Assembly (NCBI GenBank): GCA_937975655.1
Contig: CALJTZ010000041.1
Coordinates: 1-6,753, forward strand
Source: an uncultured Synechococcus sp.
GTDB lineage: Bacteria; Cyanobacteriota; Cyanobacteriia; PCC-6307; Cyanobiaceae
Direction of reading: 5' to 3'
Length of the DNA stretch: 6,753 bases
Made by a program: the position numbers and the translations under genes
Shown here: piece by piece, positions 1-6,066 of the stretch
Position numbering within the stretch: the stretch's first letter is position 1
How the letters are laid out: each line of letters starts with the position of its first letter
The notes under the pieces: generated by a model
Databases searched by the model: none
What the model was told of the DNA's origin: nothing
The model's input: only the letters and a program-made list of their open reading frames with translations

Positions 1-89
1 CAGATCAGGGAACAAGGACTGGGCACACCATAAGGGCCTTGGGCTTCTGCTCCGGACTCCTGGGGATCGGTGCGTGATTGCTGATCGGT

Positions 90-110
90 TCTGTGGCAAT
101 CCATCACAGA
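90..110. repeat. Inverted repeat, 6-bp arms with 9-bp spacer (leader)
   Basis: TCTGTG (90-95) and CACAGA (105-110) are perfect inverted arms. The inner part resembles the CRP-type half-sites TGTGA/TCACA: it reads TGTGG and TCACA, but with a 7-base spacer where the CRP consensus has 6. It lies about 60 bp upstream of the chosen start of the first gene, so it could be an operator. It could also be chance. The arms are seen; the regulatory role is inferred. Confidence 0.3.
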
Positions 111-122
111 GCCAAGCAGCCT

Positions 123-135
123 TAACCCAGGGTTA
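123..135. repeat. Perfect inverted repeat TAACCC-A-GGGTTA (leader)
   Basis: Six-base arms flank a single central A. The centre (129) lies about 29 bp after the centre of the repeat at 90-110 and about 30 bp before that of the palindrome at 154-165, so all three would sit on roughly the same face of the helix. The spacing suits a protein-binding site upstream of the operon, but no known regulator consensus is recognised. Confidence 0.35.
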
Positions 136-153
136 CCAAGATGTGTTGCAAGC

Positions 154-165
154 CCTGAATTCAGG
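154..165. repeat. 12-bp perfect palindrome over the first ribosome binding site
   Basis: CCTGAATTCAGG is fully self-complementary. Its right arm supplies the AGG of the Shine-Dalgarno-like AGGAA (163-167) in front of the ATG at 170. As DNA it could be an operator. As RNA it could form only a weak 4-bp stem (CCUG/CAGG) that would partly mask the ribosome binding site. The sequence is certain; any role is inferred. Confidence 0.35.
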
Positions 166-169
166 AACG

Positions 170-667
170 ATGATCGAGCTGCTGCCGCCGCTCAACGATC
201 ACAACCTGCCCTGGATGGACACGATCCATCCGATCGTCGTTCACTTCGTGATCGCGATGGCTCTGATCGCCTTCGTGTTCGATCTGGCAGGGGTTCTGCT
301 CCGCAAGCCGGCTCTCTATGAGGTGAGCTTCTGGAACCTGCTGTTCGCCACCGGAGCCATCTTCGTGGCGATCATCTTTGGCCAGGTGGAGGCGGGCCTC
401 GCCTCTCCCTATGGGGCAGCCCGCAACATCCTCGATATCCACACCACCAATGGCTGGTCGCTGGCGGGGATCCTGTCGCTGCTCACCGGCTGGCGCTACG
501 TGCTGCGCAACCGCGACCCCGAAAGCCTTCCCCTTCCCTTTCTGGGGGCCGGCGGCCTGGTGAGTGCCCTTGTGCTGGTGCAGATTGTGCTTGGCGACAA
601 GCTGATCTGGACCTACGGGCTGCACACCGTGAAGGTGGTGGCGGCCATGCGGGAGGGCTTGATCTGA
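170..667 (+). CDS. DUF2231 family membrane protein (first of pair)
   Basis: A 165-residue integral membrane protein resembling the DUF2231 family, whose biochemical role is not established. About four hydrophobic helices are visible, at roughly residues 22-44, 54-72, 96-112 and 124-143. The family-like motif IHPIVVH places His20 and His25 at the start of helix 1; His91 and His152 lie near other helix ends. Such histidines could bind heme or metal, but this is inference.

The ATG at 170 is chosen for three reasons: AGGAA lies just upstream; the family-like part begins soon after; and codon use changes there. A GTG at 74 would add 32 residues, but that stretch uses A/T-ending codons (TTA, TCA, GGA, AAT) and has no membrane or family character. 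The ATG at 215, just before the HP motif, is another possibility. The stop TGA shares its A with the next gene's ATG (TGATG), implying coupled translation. Its place directly before ctaC suggests a role with the oxidase. Confidence 0.82.
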   Translation: MIELLPPLNDHNLPWMDTIHPIVVHFVIAMALIAFVFDLAGVLLRKPALYEVSFWNLLFATGAIFVAIIFGQVEAGLASPYGAARNILDIHTTNGWSLAGILSLLTGWRYVLRNRDPESLPLPFLGAGGLVSALVLVQIVLGDKLIWTYGLHTVKVVAAMREGLI

Positions 668-1311
668 TGGCTGCCCTTCCGCTGCTGATGGCGCTGGCTT
701 ACAGCCCAGCAGAGCCGCCGATTGATCAGATCGCCTCCGAGTTGGGAGCCAATGGCCTCCCTTACACCCTGCCGATCCACCCGAACCTGGTGCACCTCAC
801 CATCGGGCTGTTTGTGATCGCCATTGCCTTCGATGTGGTGGGCGCGCTTTACCCCCTGGAGAAGCGGGTGTTTCGCTTCCTGGCCCTGCCCATCACCCGG
901 GGCGGTTTCCACGATGTGGGTTGGTACAACCTGCTGGTGTGCTGCCTGGTGACCTTTTTCACCGTGGCGGCTGGCTTCTACGAAATGCTCACCGCAGTGC
1001 CCTTGCCGGGGGTCACCAGCACCTTCGGCCTCGGCAGCATGAGCACCATGCTCTTGCACGGCGTTGGCGGCGTGCTGCTGCTGCTGATCATCACCGGGAT
1101 GACCGTGTGGCGCGGCTTCCAACGCTTCGTGTGGCGCCGCGACATGGGTCGCCAGGTGCAGTGGCTCTACCTGGCCGTAGGGGTGGTGATGTTTGCGTTG
1201 CTCGGTCTGCACGGCACCCTCGGTGCCCAGTTGGCCGCCGAGTTCGGTGTTCATATCGCCGCGGATCAGCTGCTCCAGGCCGGGGCTGATCTGCACACCG
1301 CCTTGCCCTGA
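667..1311 (+). CDS. DUF2231 family membrane protein (second of pair)
   Basis: A 214-residue membrane protein related to its upstream neighbour: it shares the IHPxxVH motif (His38, His43) at the start of the first helix. Hydrophobic helices lie at about 44-62, 87-106, 128-147 and 166-186. Further histidines at 82, 131, 182 and 196 are mostly near helix ends. A hydrophobic N-terminal stretch (residues 1-12) could be a short signal-like segment.

The ATG at 667 overlaps the previous stop by one base and has GGGAGGG at 651-657, a strong ribosome binding site 9 bases upstream. An internal ATG at 688 is less likely. The pair may be a diverged tandem duplication that works as a heterodimer. The family is of unknown function, so electron carrier, heme-binding and oxidase assembly roles are all guesses from context. 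The gene ends 14 bases before ctaC. Confidence 0.82.
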   Translation: MAALPLLMALAYSPAEPPIDQIASELGANGLPYTLPIHPNLVHLTIGLFVIAIAFDVVGALYPLEKRVFRFLALPITRGGFHDVGWYNLLVCCLVTFFTVAAGFYEMLTAVPLPGVTSTFGLGSMSTMLLHGVGGVLLLLIITGMTVWRGFQRFVWRRDMGRQVQWLYLAVGVVMFALLGLHGTLGAQLAAEFGVHIAADQLLQAGADLHTALP

Positions 1312-1325
1312 GGAGATCTCCAACC

Positions 1326-2264
1326 ATGACGACGTCCTCGCCTCAACCCATCAACCGCCCGGCGGTGCTGGGCGTGTCCCTCTGGGTTGGCGTGCTGGTG
1401 CTGCTCAGCCACTGGATGGGCCAGCAGGCCTACCACTGGCTTCCCGTGCAGGCCTCCAATGCGGCCCCCCTGGTGGATGGCCTGTTCAGCTTCGAAACCG
1501 CCCTCGGCACCTTTGTGTTTGCGGCTGTGGTGTCCGTGATGCTCTGGGTGATGGTGTTCAACCGTGCCGACAAATACGACGAAAGCGATGCCGTTCCGAT
1601 CGAGGGCAATACCAAGCTCGAAGTGATCTGGACGGCCATTCCTTTCGTGCTGGTGATGGGCATTGCGGTGTATGCGATGCGGGTGAACCACACGCTGGGG
1701 GTGCTGGGCCCGATGGAGCACATTCACGCCCATAACTCCGCGGAGATGCAGGGCGGCTACCCGGGTGATCGCCTGCCTGCAGAGCAGGTGGAGGTGATTG
1801 CCAGGCAATGGTCCTGGGAGTTTCGCTACCCGGGCAGCAACGTGTCTGCCACGGAGCTGCATCTGGCGGTGGACCAGCCGGTGACCTTCCGGCTCATCAC
1901 CGACGACGTGCTGCACGGCTTCTACATCCCCGCCTTCCGCTTGAAGCAGGATGTGATTCCCGGTAGGGCGATTGATTTCAGCCTCACCCCCACCCGTGAA
2001 GGTCGCTATCGCCTGCGGGATTCCCAGTTCAGCGGCACCTGGTTCGCGGCCAACCAGGCCGATGTGGTGGTCCAGAGCCAGGACGACTACGCCGCCTGGT
2101 TGAAGCAGGCCGCTGGCCAGCCCCTGCAAGCGGGCTTGAGCCTGGCCACCCAGGAATTCAGCGAGCGTCAGAAGCAGAAAAACCCGGGCTGGGCCACGGT
2201 GCCGCCCGCTCCACCGCCCCAGGTGAACGTTCCCGGATCCCCTTCTCTCCCACACGACGGCTGA
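1326..2264 (+). CDS. ctaC: Heme-copper oxidase subunit II lacking CuA (ARTO type)
   Basis: This 312-residue subunit II of a terminal oxidase has hydrophobic segments at about 13-29, 56-78 and 100-117, then a periplasmic or lumenal cupredoxin domain (about 150-255). The domain is recognised by the aromatic tract QWSWEFRYP (161-169) and by DVLHGFYIPAFRLKQDVIPG (194-213).

In cytochrome c oxidases this domain binds CuA through one His and a later C-x-E-x-C-x3-H-x2-M motif. Only the first ligand, His197, remains. The later positions read Asp232, Gln234, Ser236, Phe240 and Asn243. This is like quinol oxidases (E. coli CyoA also lost CuA) and matches what is known of cyanobacterial ARTO subunit II. 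No lipobox cysteine is present. The last 50 or so residues form a Pro- and Gln-rich tail.

The ATG has AGGAG (1311-1315) 10 bases upstream. The stop lies 4 bases before ctaD. The assignment as subunit II is firm; the electron donor is not determined. Confidence 0.95.
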   Translation: MTTSSPQPINRPAVLGVSLWVGVLVLLSHWMGQQAYHWLPVQASNAAPLVDGLFSFETALGTFVFAAVVSVMLWVMVFNRADKYDESDAVPIEGNTKLEVIWTAIPFVLVMGIAVYAMRVNHTLGVLGPMEHIHAHNSAEMQGGYPGDRLPAEQVEVIARQWSWEFRYPGSNVSATELHLAVDQPVTFRLITDDVLHGFYIPAFRLKQDVIPGRAIDFSLTPTREGRYRLRDSQFSGTWFAANQADVVVQSQDDYAAWLKQAAGQPLQAGLSLATQEFSERQKQKNPGWATVPPAPPPQVNVPGSPSLPHDG

Positions 2265-2268
2265 AGCC

Positions 2269-3945
2269 ATGACCAGCGCCACCTTCCCTGCCGATCCCAA
2301 ACCGCCCGCTGGTTGGTCCCGTTATTTCGGCTTCAGCACCGATGCCAAGGTGATTGGCATCCAGTACATCGTGCTGGCGTTCTTCTATTTCCTGGTGGGT
2401 GGCTTTCTGGCCATGATCATCCGGGGTGAACTGATCACGCCGGCCTCCGATCTGGTGGATCGCACGGTGTACAACGGCATCTACACGATGCACGGAACCA
2501 TCATGTTGTTCCTGTTCATCTTTCCGGTGCTCAACGGGCTGAACAACCTGTTGATCCCCACCATGATCGGCGCGCCCGACATGGCCTTCCCGCGGCTCAA
2601 CACGGCGGCCTTCTGGCTGGTACCCGTGTTCTCCCTGCTGCTGGTGTCCAGTTTCTTTGTGCCGGGCGGCCCTGCGGCGGCGGGTTGGTGGTCCTATCCA
2701 CCGGTGAGCATTCAGAACCCCCTCGGCCACTTCATCAATGGCCAGTTCCTCTGGATCTTGGCGGTGGCCCTTTCTGGCATCTCCTCGATCATGGGGGCGG
2801 TGAATTTCGTCACCACCATCCTGCGCATGCGCGCACCGGGCATGACCCTGTTCCGCATGCCGGTGTTCTGCTGGACGGCCTTGGCGGCACAAAGCCTTCA
2901 GTTGATCGGTCTGCCTGCCCTCACCGGTGGCGCCATCATGCTGCTAATGGATCTCAGTTTCGGAACCAGTTTTTATCGGGCCGAAGGTGGTGGAGATCCG
3001 GTGCTGTATCAGCACTTCTTCTGGTTCTATTCCCACCCGGCCGTGTATGTGATCATTCTGCCGGTGTTCGGAATCTTCTCCGAGATCTTTCCTGTTTACA
3101 GCCGCAAGCCACTGTTTGGTTACGTGTATGTGGCCCTGGCCTCCTTCATTATTGTGGGTCTGGGCTTGGTGGTGTGGGTGCACCACATGTTCCCCAGCGG
3201 CGTATCCCAATGGATGCGTGATCTGTTCATGGGCACCACCATGCTGATCGCCGTTCCTACAGGCGTGAAGGTGTTCGCCTGGCTGGGGACGATCTGGCGC
3301 GGCAAGTTGCGGCTTACCACCCCGATGCTGTTCTGCTTAGGGGGCTTGTTCAATTTCGTGTTTGCCGGCATCACCGGCATCATGCTGGCTACGGTGCCCG
3401 TGGACATTCACGTGTCCAATACCTATTTCGTGGTGGGCCATTTTCACTATGTGATCTATGGCGCTGCGGTGATGGGCATCTTTGCGGCCATCTACCACTG
3501 GTTCCCCAAGTTCACCGGTCGGATGCCCTACGAGGGCCTCGGCAAGCTGCATTGTCTGCTCACCTTCGTGGGGGCGAACCTCAACTTCCTGCCCATGCAC
3601 CCGCTGGGCCTGATGGGGATGCCCCGGCGGGTGTCGAGTTACGACCCTGAGTTCACCTTTTGGAACGTGATCGCCAGTCTGGGGGCCTTCCTGCTCGGTG
3701 TGTCGATCATTCCCTTTCTGCTCAACATGCTGAGCTCCTGGATTCGCGGCCCCAAGGCCGGCCATAACCCTTGGAACGCCATCGGTCTGGAGTGGCTGCT
3801 GCCCTCTCCCCCACCGGTGGAAAACTTTGAAGATGAGGTCCCCACTGTGATCAGTCGCCCCTATGGCTACGGCACGGGTGAACCGCTTGTGGAACACCAA
3901 GCCGAGATCGAACGGCGTCTGGAGCTGCAGGAGGCAACGGCATGA
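2269..3945 (+). CDS. ctaD: Heme-copper oxidase subunit I, type A2 (ARTO)
   Basis: This 558-residue catalytic subunit reduces O2 to water in the membrane and should pump protons. About twelve helices are visible, the usual count.

His75 and His393 would bind the low-spin heme and His391 the oxygen-binding heme. His256, His305 and His306 would bind CuB, with Tyr260 in the position of the cross-linked tyrosine. The K-channel is present (Thr331, Lys334 in PTGVKVFAW). The D-channel entrance is present (Asn93, Asp104, Asn111). The D-channel glutamate is replaced by Ala258, with Tyr254-Ser255 before the CuB histidine, the mark of type A2 enzymes. Arg453-Arg454 near the heme propionates are kept. The Mg/Mn ligands (His368 and Asp369 in the bovine enzyme) are Ser383 and Asn384.

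No clear ribosome binding site precedes the ATG, so translation probably couples to ctaC, 4 bases upstream. The stop overlaps ctaE (ATGA). The heme type (a or o) cannot be told; no ctaA or ctaB lies in the window. Confidence 0.97.
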   Translation: MTSATFPADPKPPAGWSRYFGFSTDAKVIGIQYIVLAFFYFLVGGFLAMIIRGELITPASDLVDRTVYNGIYTMHGTIMLFLFIFPVLNGLNNLLIPTMIGAPDMAFPRLNTAAFWLVPVFSLLLVSSFFVPGGPAAAGWWSYPPVSIQNPLGHFINGQFLWILAVALSGISSIMGAVNFVTTILRMRAPGMTLFRMPVFCWTALAAQSLQLIGLPALTGGAIMLLMDLSFGTSFYRAEGGGDPVLYQHFFWFYSHPAVYVIILPVFGIFSEIFPVYSRKPLFGYVYVALASFIIVGLGLVVWVHHMFPSGVSQWMRDLFMGTTMLIAVPTGVKVFAWLGTIWRGKLRLTTPMLFCLGGLFNFVFAGITGIMLATVPVDIHVSNTYFVVGHFHYVIYGAAVMGIFAAIYHWFPKFTGRMPYEGLGKLHCLLTFVGANLNFLPMHPLGLMGMPRRVSSYDPEFTFWNVIASLGAFLLGVSIIPFLLNMLSSWIRGPKAGHNPWNAIGLEWLLPSPPPVENFEDEVPTVISRPYGYGTGEPLVEHQAEIERRLELQEATA

Positions 3946-4535
3946 CCAGCGCGATCCCCACCCCGGCTCCAGCCCATGGGCATGGCGAGCATCCCAAGCA
4001 CAATCTCACCGGCTTCATCATTTTTCTGTGCTCTGAGAGCGTCATCTTTCTGGCGTTCTTCAGTGGCTACGCCATCCTCAAAACCTCGGCCCTCAACTGG
4101 CTGCCGGCGGGGGTGGATGGCCTCGAGTGGCGTACTCCGCTGCTCAACACCGTGGTGTTGCTTTCCAGCTCCGGCGCCATCGTGGTGGCTGAGCACTTCA
4201 AGGCCAAGGAGAAGCTCTGGCTGTTCCGGGCCTTCTGGCTGCTCACCATGGCCATGGGGGCCTATTTCCTCTATGGCCAGGCGGTGGAGTGGAGCGGCCT
4301 GAAGTTCGGCTTCACCTCAGGCACCTTCGGCGGCACCTTCTACCTTCTTACCGGCTTCCATGGCCTGCATGTGGCCACCGGGATCCTGTTGATGGGGATC
4401 ATGCTGATCAAATCCTTCATCCCCGGCAACTACGAGGGTGGTGAACAGGGTGTTCAGGCCACCTCCCTGTTCTGGCACTTCGTGGATGTGATCTGGGTGG
4501 TGCTGTTCCTCCTTCTTTACGTGTGGCAGGCCTGA
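3942..4535 (+). CDS. ctaE: Heme-copper oxidase subunit III (ARTO)
   Basis: This 197-residue subunit III has five membrane helices (about 23-43, 66-84, 94-113, 130-153 and 176-195), the usual short bacterial form. It flanks subunit I and is thought to support proton uptake and enzyme stability.

Recognisable family signatures are the membrane glutamate Glu32 in CSESVIF, the FYLLTGFHGLHVATG block (133-147, with His140 and His143) and WHFVDVIWVVLF (178-189). The N-terminal tail has four histidines (12, 14, 17, 20) in a Pro/Gly/Ala context and might bind metal loosely; this is speculative.

The start is well supported: AGGAGG (3929-3934) lies 7 bases before the ATG, which overlaps the ctaD stop by 4 bases. 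The first 11 bases of ctaE are identical to those of ctaD, so both proteins begin MTSA. The stop is 16 bases before the next gene. Confidence 0.96.
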   Translation: MTSAIPTPAPAHGHGEHPKHNLTGFIIFLCSESVIFLAFFSGYAILKTSALNWLPAGVDGLEWRTPLLNTVVLLSSSGAIVVAEHFKAKEKLWLFRAFWLLTMAMGAYFLYGQAVEWSGLKFGFTSGTFGGTFYLLTGFHGLHVATGILLMGIMLIKSFIPGNYEGGEQGVQATSLFWHFVDVIWVVLFLLLYVWQA

Positions 4536-4551
4536 TGTCAGGAGCTCAACC

Positions 4552-6066
4552 ATGATCATCGACGACAACCATTACGACGTGATTGTGATCGGCAGCGGCG
4601 CTGCCGGTGGCACCCTCGCTGGGCAGTTGGCGGCCTCCGGCAAGACCGTGTTGCTGTTGGAGCGTGGCGGTGCCATGCCCTTGGCTGATCAGAACGTGGC
4701 CGATGTGGATCTGTTCCGTAAGGACCGCTATCACCCCGGCGAGCAGTGGTTCGGCACGGATGGTGATCCCTTCTCTCCGCAGACGATCTATGCCCTCGGC
4801 GGCAACACCAAGATCTGGGGGGGCGTGCTGGAGCGCATGCGTGAGCAGGAGTTCAGCGGTGTGCAGCTGCAGGACGGAGCGACCCCCAGCTGGGAGATTA
4901 GCTATACCGACTTAGCCCCCTATTACGAGCGTGCTGAACAGCTCTACCGCGTTCATGGTGTGGCTGGCGTGGATCCCACCGAGCCTCCCCGCAGCGGCGA
5001 TTACCCCGCCCGTCCGCGGCCTGTGGAGCCATTCATGCAGGAGTTGCGCGTGGCTCTCGAGCGCCATGGCAGCCATCCCTACGACCTGCCCCTGAGCTGG
5101 TCGGAATCCCACCTGGATCCCACCGGTGATGCCGAATTGTTCGGTGTTGATCTGGCCCGCAAGGTGGCCACGGTGACCGTGCGGGAGCGCGCCAAGGTGC
5201 GGCGGATGCACGTGAATCCCAGCGGCACCGAAGTGCGGGCCGTGGAGGTGGAGATCGATGGCCATGCCTGGCTGTTCAGTGCCCATGTGGTGGTGCTGGC
5301 CGCCGGTGCTGTGAACAGTGCGGAGATCCTGCTGCGCTCCGCCACAGACCATCACGCCCGTGGGCTGTCGAATGGTTCGGATCAGGTGGGTCGCAACCTG
5401 ATGAAGCCCCAGCTCACGTCGATCATCCAGCTGGCCACGGCCCCCAATTCCGGACGCTACGGCCGCAGCTTCGGCATCACCGATTACTACTGGGGTGATC
5501 AGAACGTGAGTTTCCCGCTGGGCTCCATTCACAGCGGTGGCGGCGTCCTTCAGGACGCGCTGTTTGCGGAATCCCCGCCGGTGTTGTCGCTGGTGACCAA
5601 GCTCATGCCCAATTTCGGGCTTGAGCAGCTGGCCTCACGCTCCGTCGCTTGGTGGGCGATGAGTGCCATGCGCCCTGATCCCCATAACCGGGTGGCCCTG
5701 CGGGGTAGCCATCTGGAGATTCACTTTGTGGCCAACAACCGTGAGGCCCATGACCGCCTGGTGTACCGCTGGATTGACACCCTCAAGCAGGTGGAGACCG
5801 ACCCCCTCACCCACGTGGTGAAACCCGCTCCCACCCATCCCCGCGGCGAGGCACCACTCACGGTGCTGGGCAGTGTATGCGGCACCTGCCGCATGGGCTC
5901 CAACCCCGCCACCTCCGTGGTGGATCTCCAGGGCAAGAGCCATGAGCTGGCCAACCTCTACATCGCCGATGCCAGTCTCTTCCCGAGTTGTCCCGCCGTT
6001 GGCATCGGCCTCACGGTGATCGCTAACGCCCTGCGCATTGGCGAGCGCATCCTGGAGGCCCTGTGA
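4552..6066 (+). CDS. GMC-family FAD-dependent oxidoreductase, altered catalytic residues
   Basis: This 504-residue flavoprotein belongs to the glucose-methanol-choline family, whose members oxidise alcohols, sugars or sterols with FAD.

The N-terminal FAD fold shows GSGAAGG (14-20) and Glu37 at the end of the second strand. A GGNTKIWGG segment (83-91) matches the flavin-contact loop; it has no histidine for covalent FAD. VVLAAGAVNSAEILL (247-261) and QVGRNLM (278-284) are typical. The C-terminal block has CGTCRMG (443-449), NLYIADASLFP (468-478) and LTVIANALRIG (487-497).

Two key positions differ. The first catalytic His, three residues before the GT, is Ser441. The second His/Asn, usually in an NP pair, is Gly484-Ile485. 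The substrate is unknown and normal GMC chemistry is doubtful. No signal peptide or twin-arginine motif is seen, so it is probably cytoplasmic or peripheral to the membrane.

AGGAG (4540-4544) lies 7 bases before the ATG. It follows ctaE by 16 bases and overlaps the glucosidase by 4, so it belongs to the same transcription unit. Confidence 0.9.
   Translation: MIIDDNHYDVIVIGSGAAGGTLAGQLAASGKTVLLLERGGAMPLADQNVADVDLFRKDRYHPGEQWFGTDGDPFSPQTIYALGGNTKIWGGVLERMREQEFSGVQLQDGATPSWEISYTDLAPYYERAEQLYRVHGVAGVDPTEPPRSGDYPARPRPVEPFMQELRVALERHGSHPYDLPLSWSESHLDPTGDAELFGVDLARKVATVTVRERAKVRRMHVNPSGTEVRAVEVEIDGHAWLFSAHVVVLAAGAVNSAEILLRSATDHHARGLSNGSDQVGRNLMKPQLTSIIQLATAPNSGRYGRSFGITDYYWGDQNVSFPLGSIHSGGGVLQDALFAESPPVLSLVTKLMPNFGLEQLASRSVAWWAMSAMRPDPHNRVALRGSHLEIHFVANNREAHDRLVYRWIDTLKQVETDPLTHVVKPAPTHPRGEAPLTVLGSVCGTCRMGSNPATSVVDLQGKSHELANLYIADASLFPSCPAVGIGLTVIANALRIGERILEAL

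Noticed and set aside
1..77. Possible C-terminal tail of an upstream gene (frame ending TAA at 31-33, or TGA at 75-77)
   Set aside because: Both open stretches run off the left edge, but 10 and 24 codons are too few to recognise anything. Neither can be supported over chance.
90..110. A true CRP/SyCRP1 site
   Set aside because: The half-sites are separated by 7 bases rather than 6 and one half-site deviates (TGTGG). It is kept only as an inverted repeat.
74..169. N-terminal extension of the first DUF2231 protein from GTG at 74
   Set aside because: The 32 extra codons have A/T-rich third positions unlike the genes, no family character, and cover the leader inverted repeats. The ATG at 170 has AGGAA upstream.
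1..169. Sigma-70 type promoter in the leader
   Set aside because: No -35/-10 pair with acceptable sequence and spacing was found. The operon promoter may lie further upstream or be of a weak-consensus cyanobacterial type.
1266..2300. Long minus-strand open frame (344 codons) opposite ctaC
   Set aside because: Its translation is rich in His, Arg, Gly and Gln with no recognisable domain, and it lies opposite a gene with clear motifs. Long antisense frames are expected in GC-rich coding DNA. The other minus-strand frames in the window are rejected for the same reason.
4536..4551. Terminator between ctaE and the GMC gene
   Set aside because: The 16-base gap has no hairpin and holds the ribosome binding site of the next gene.
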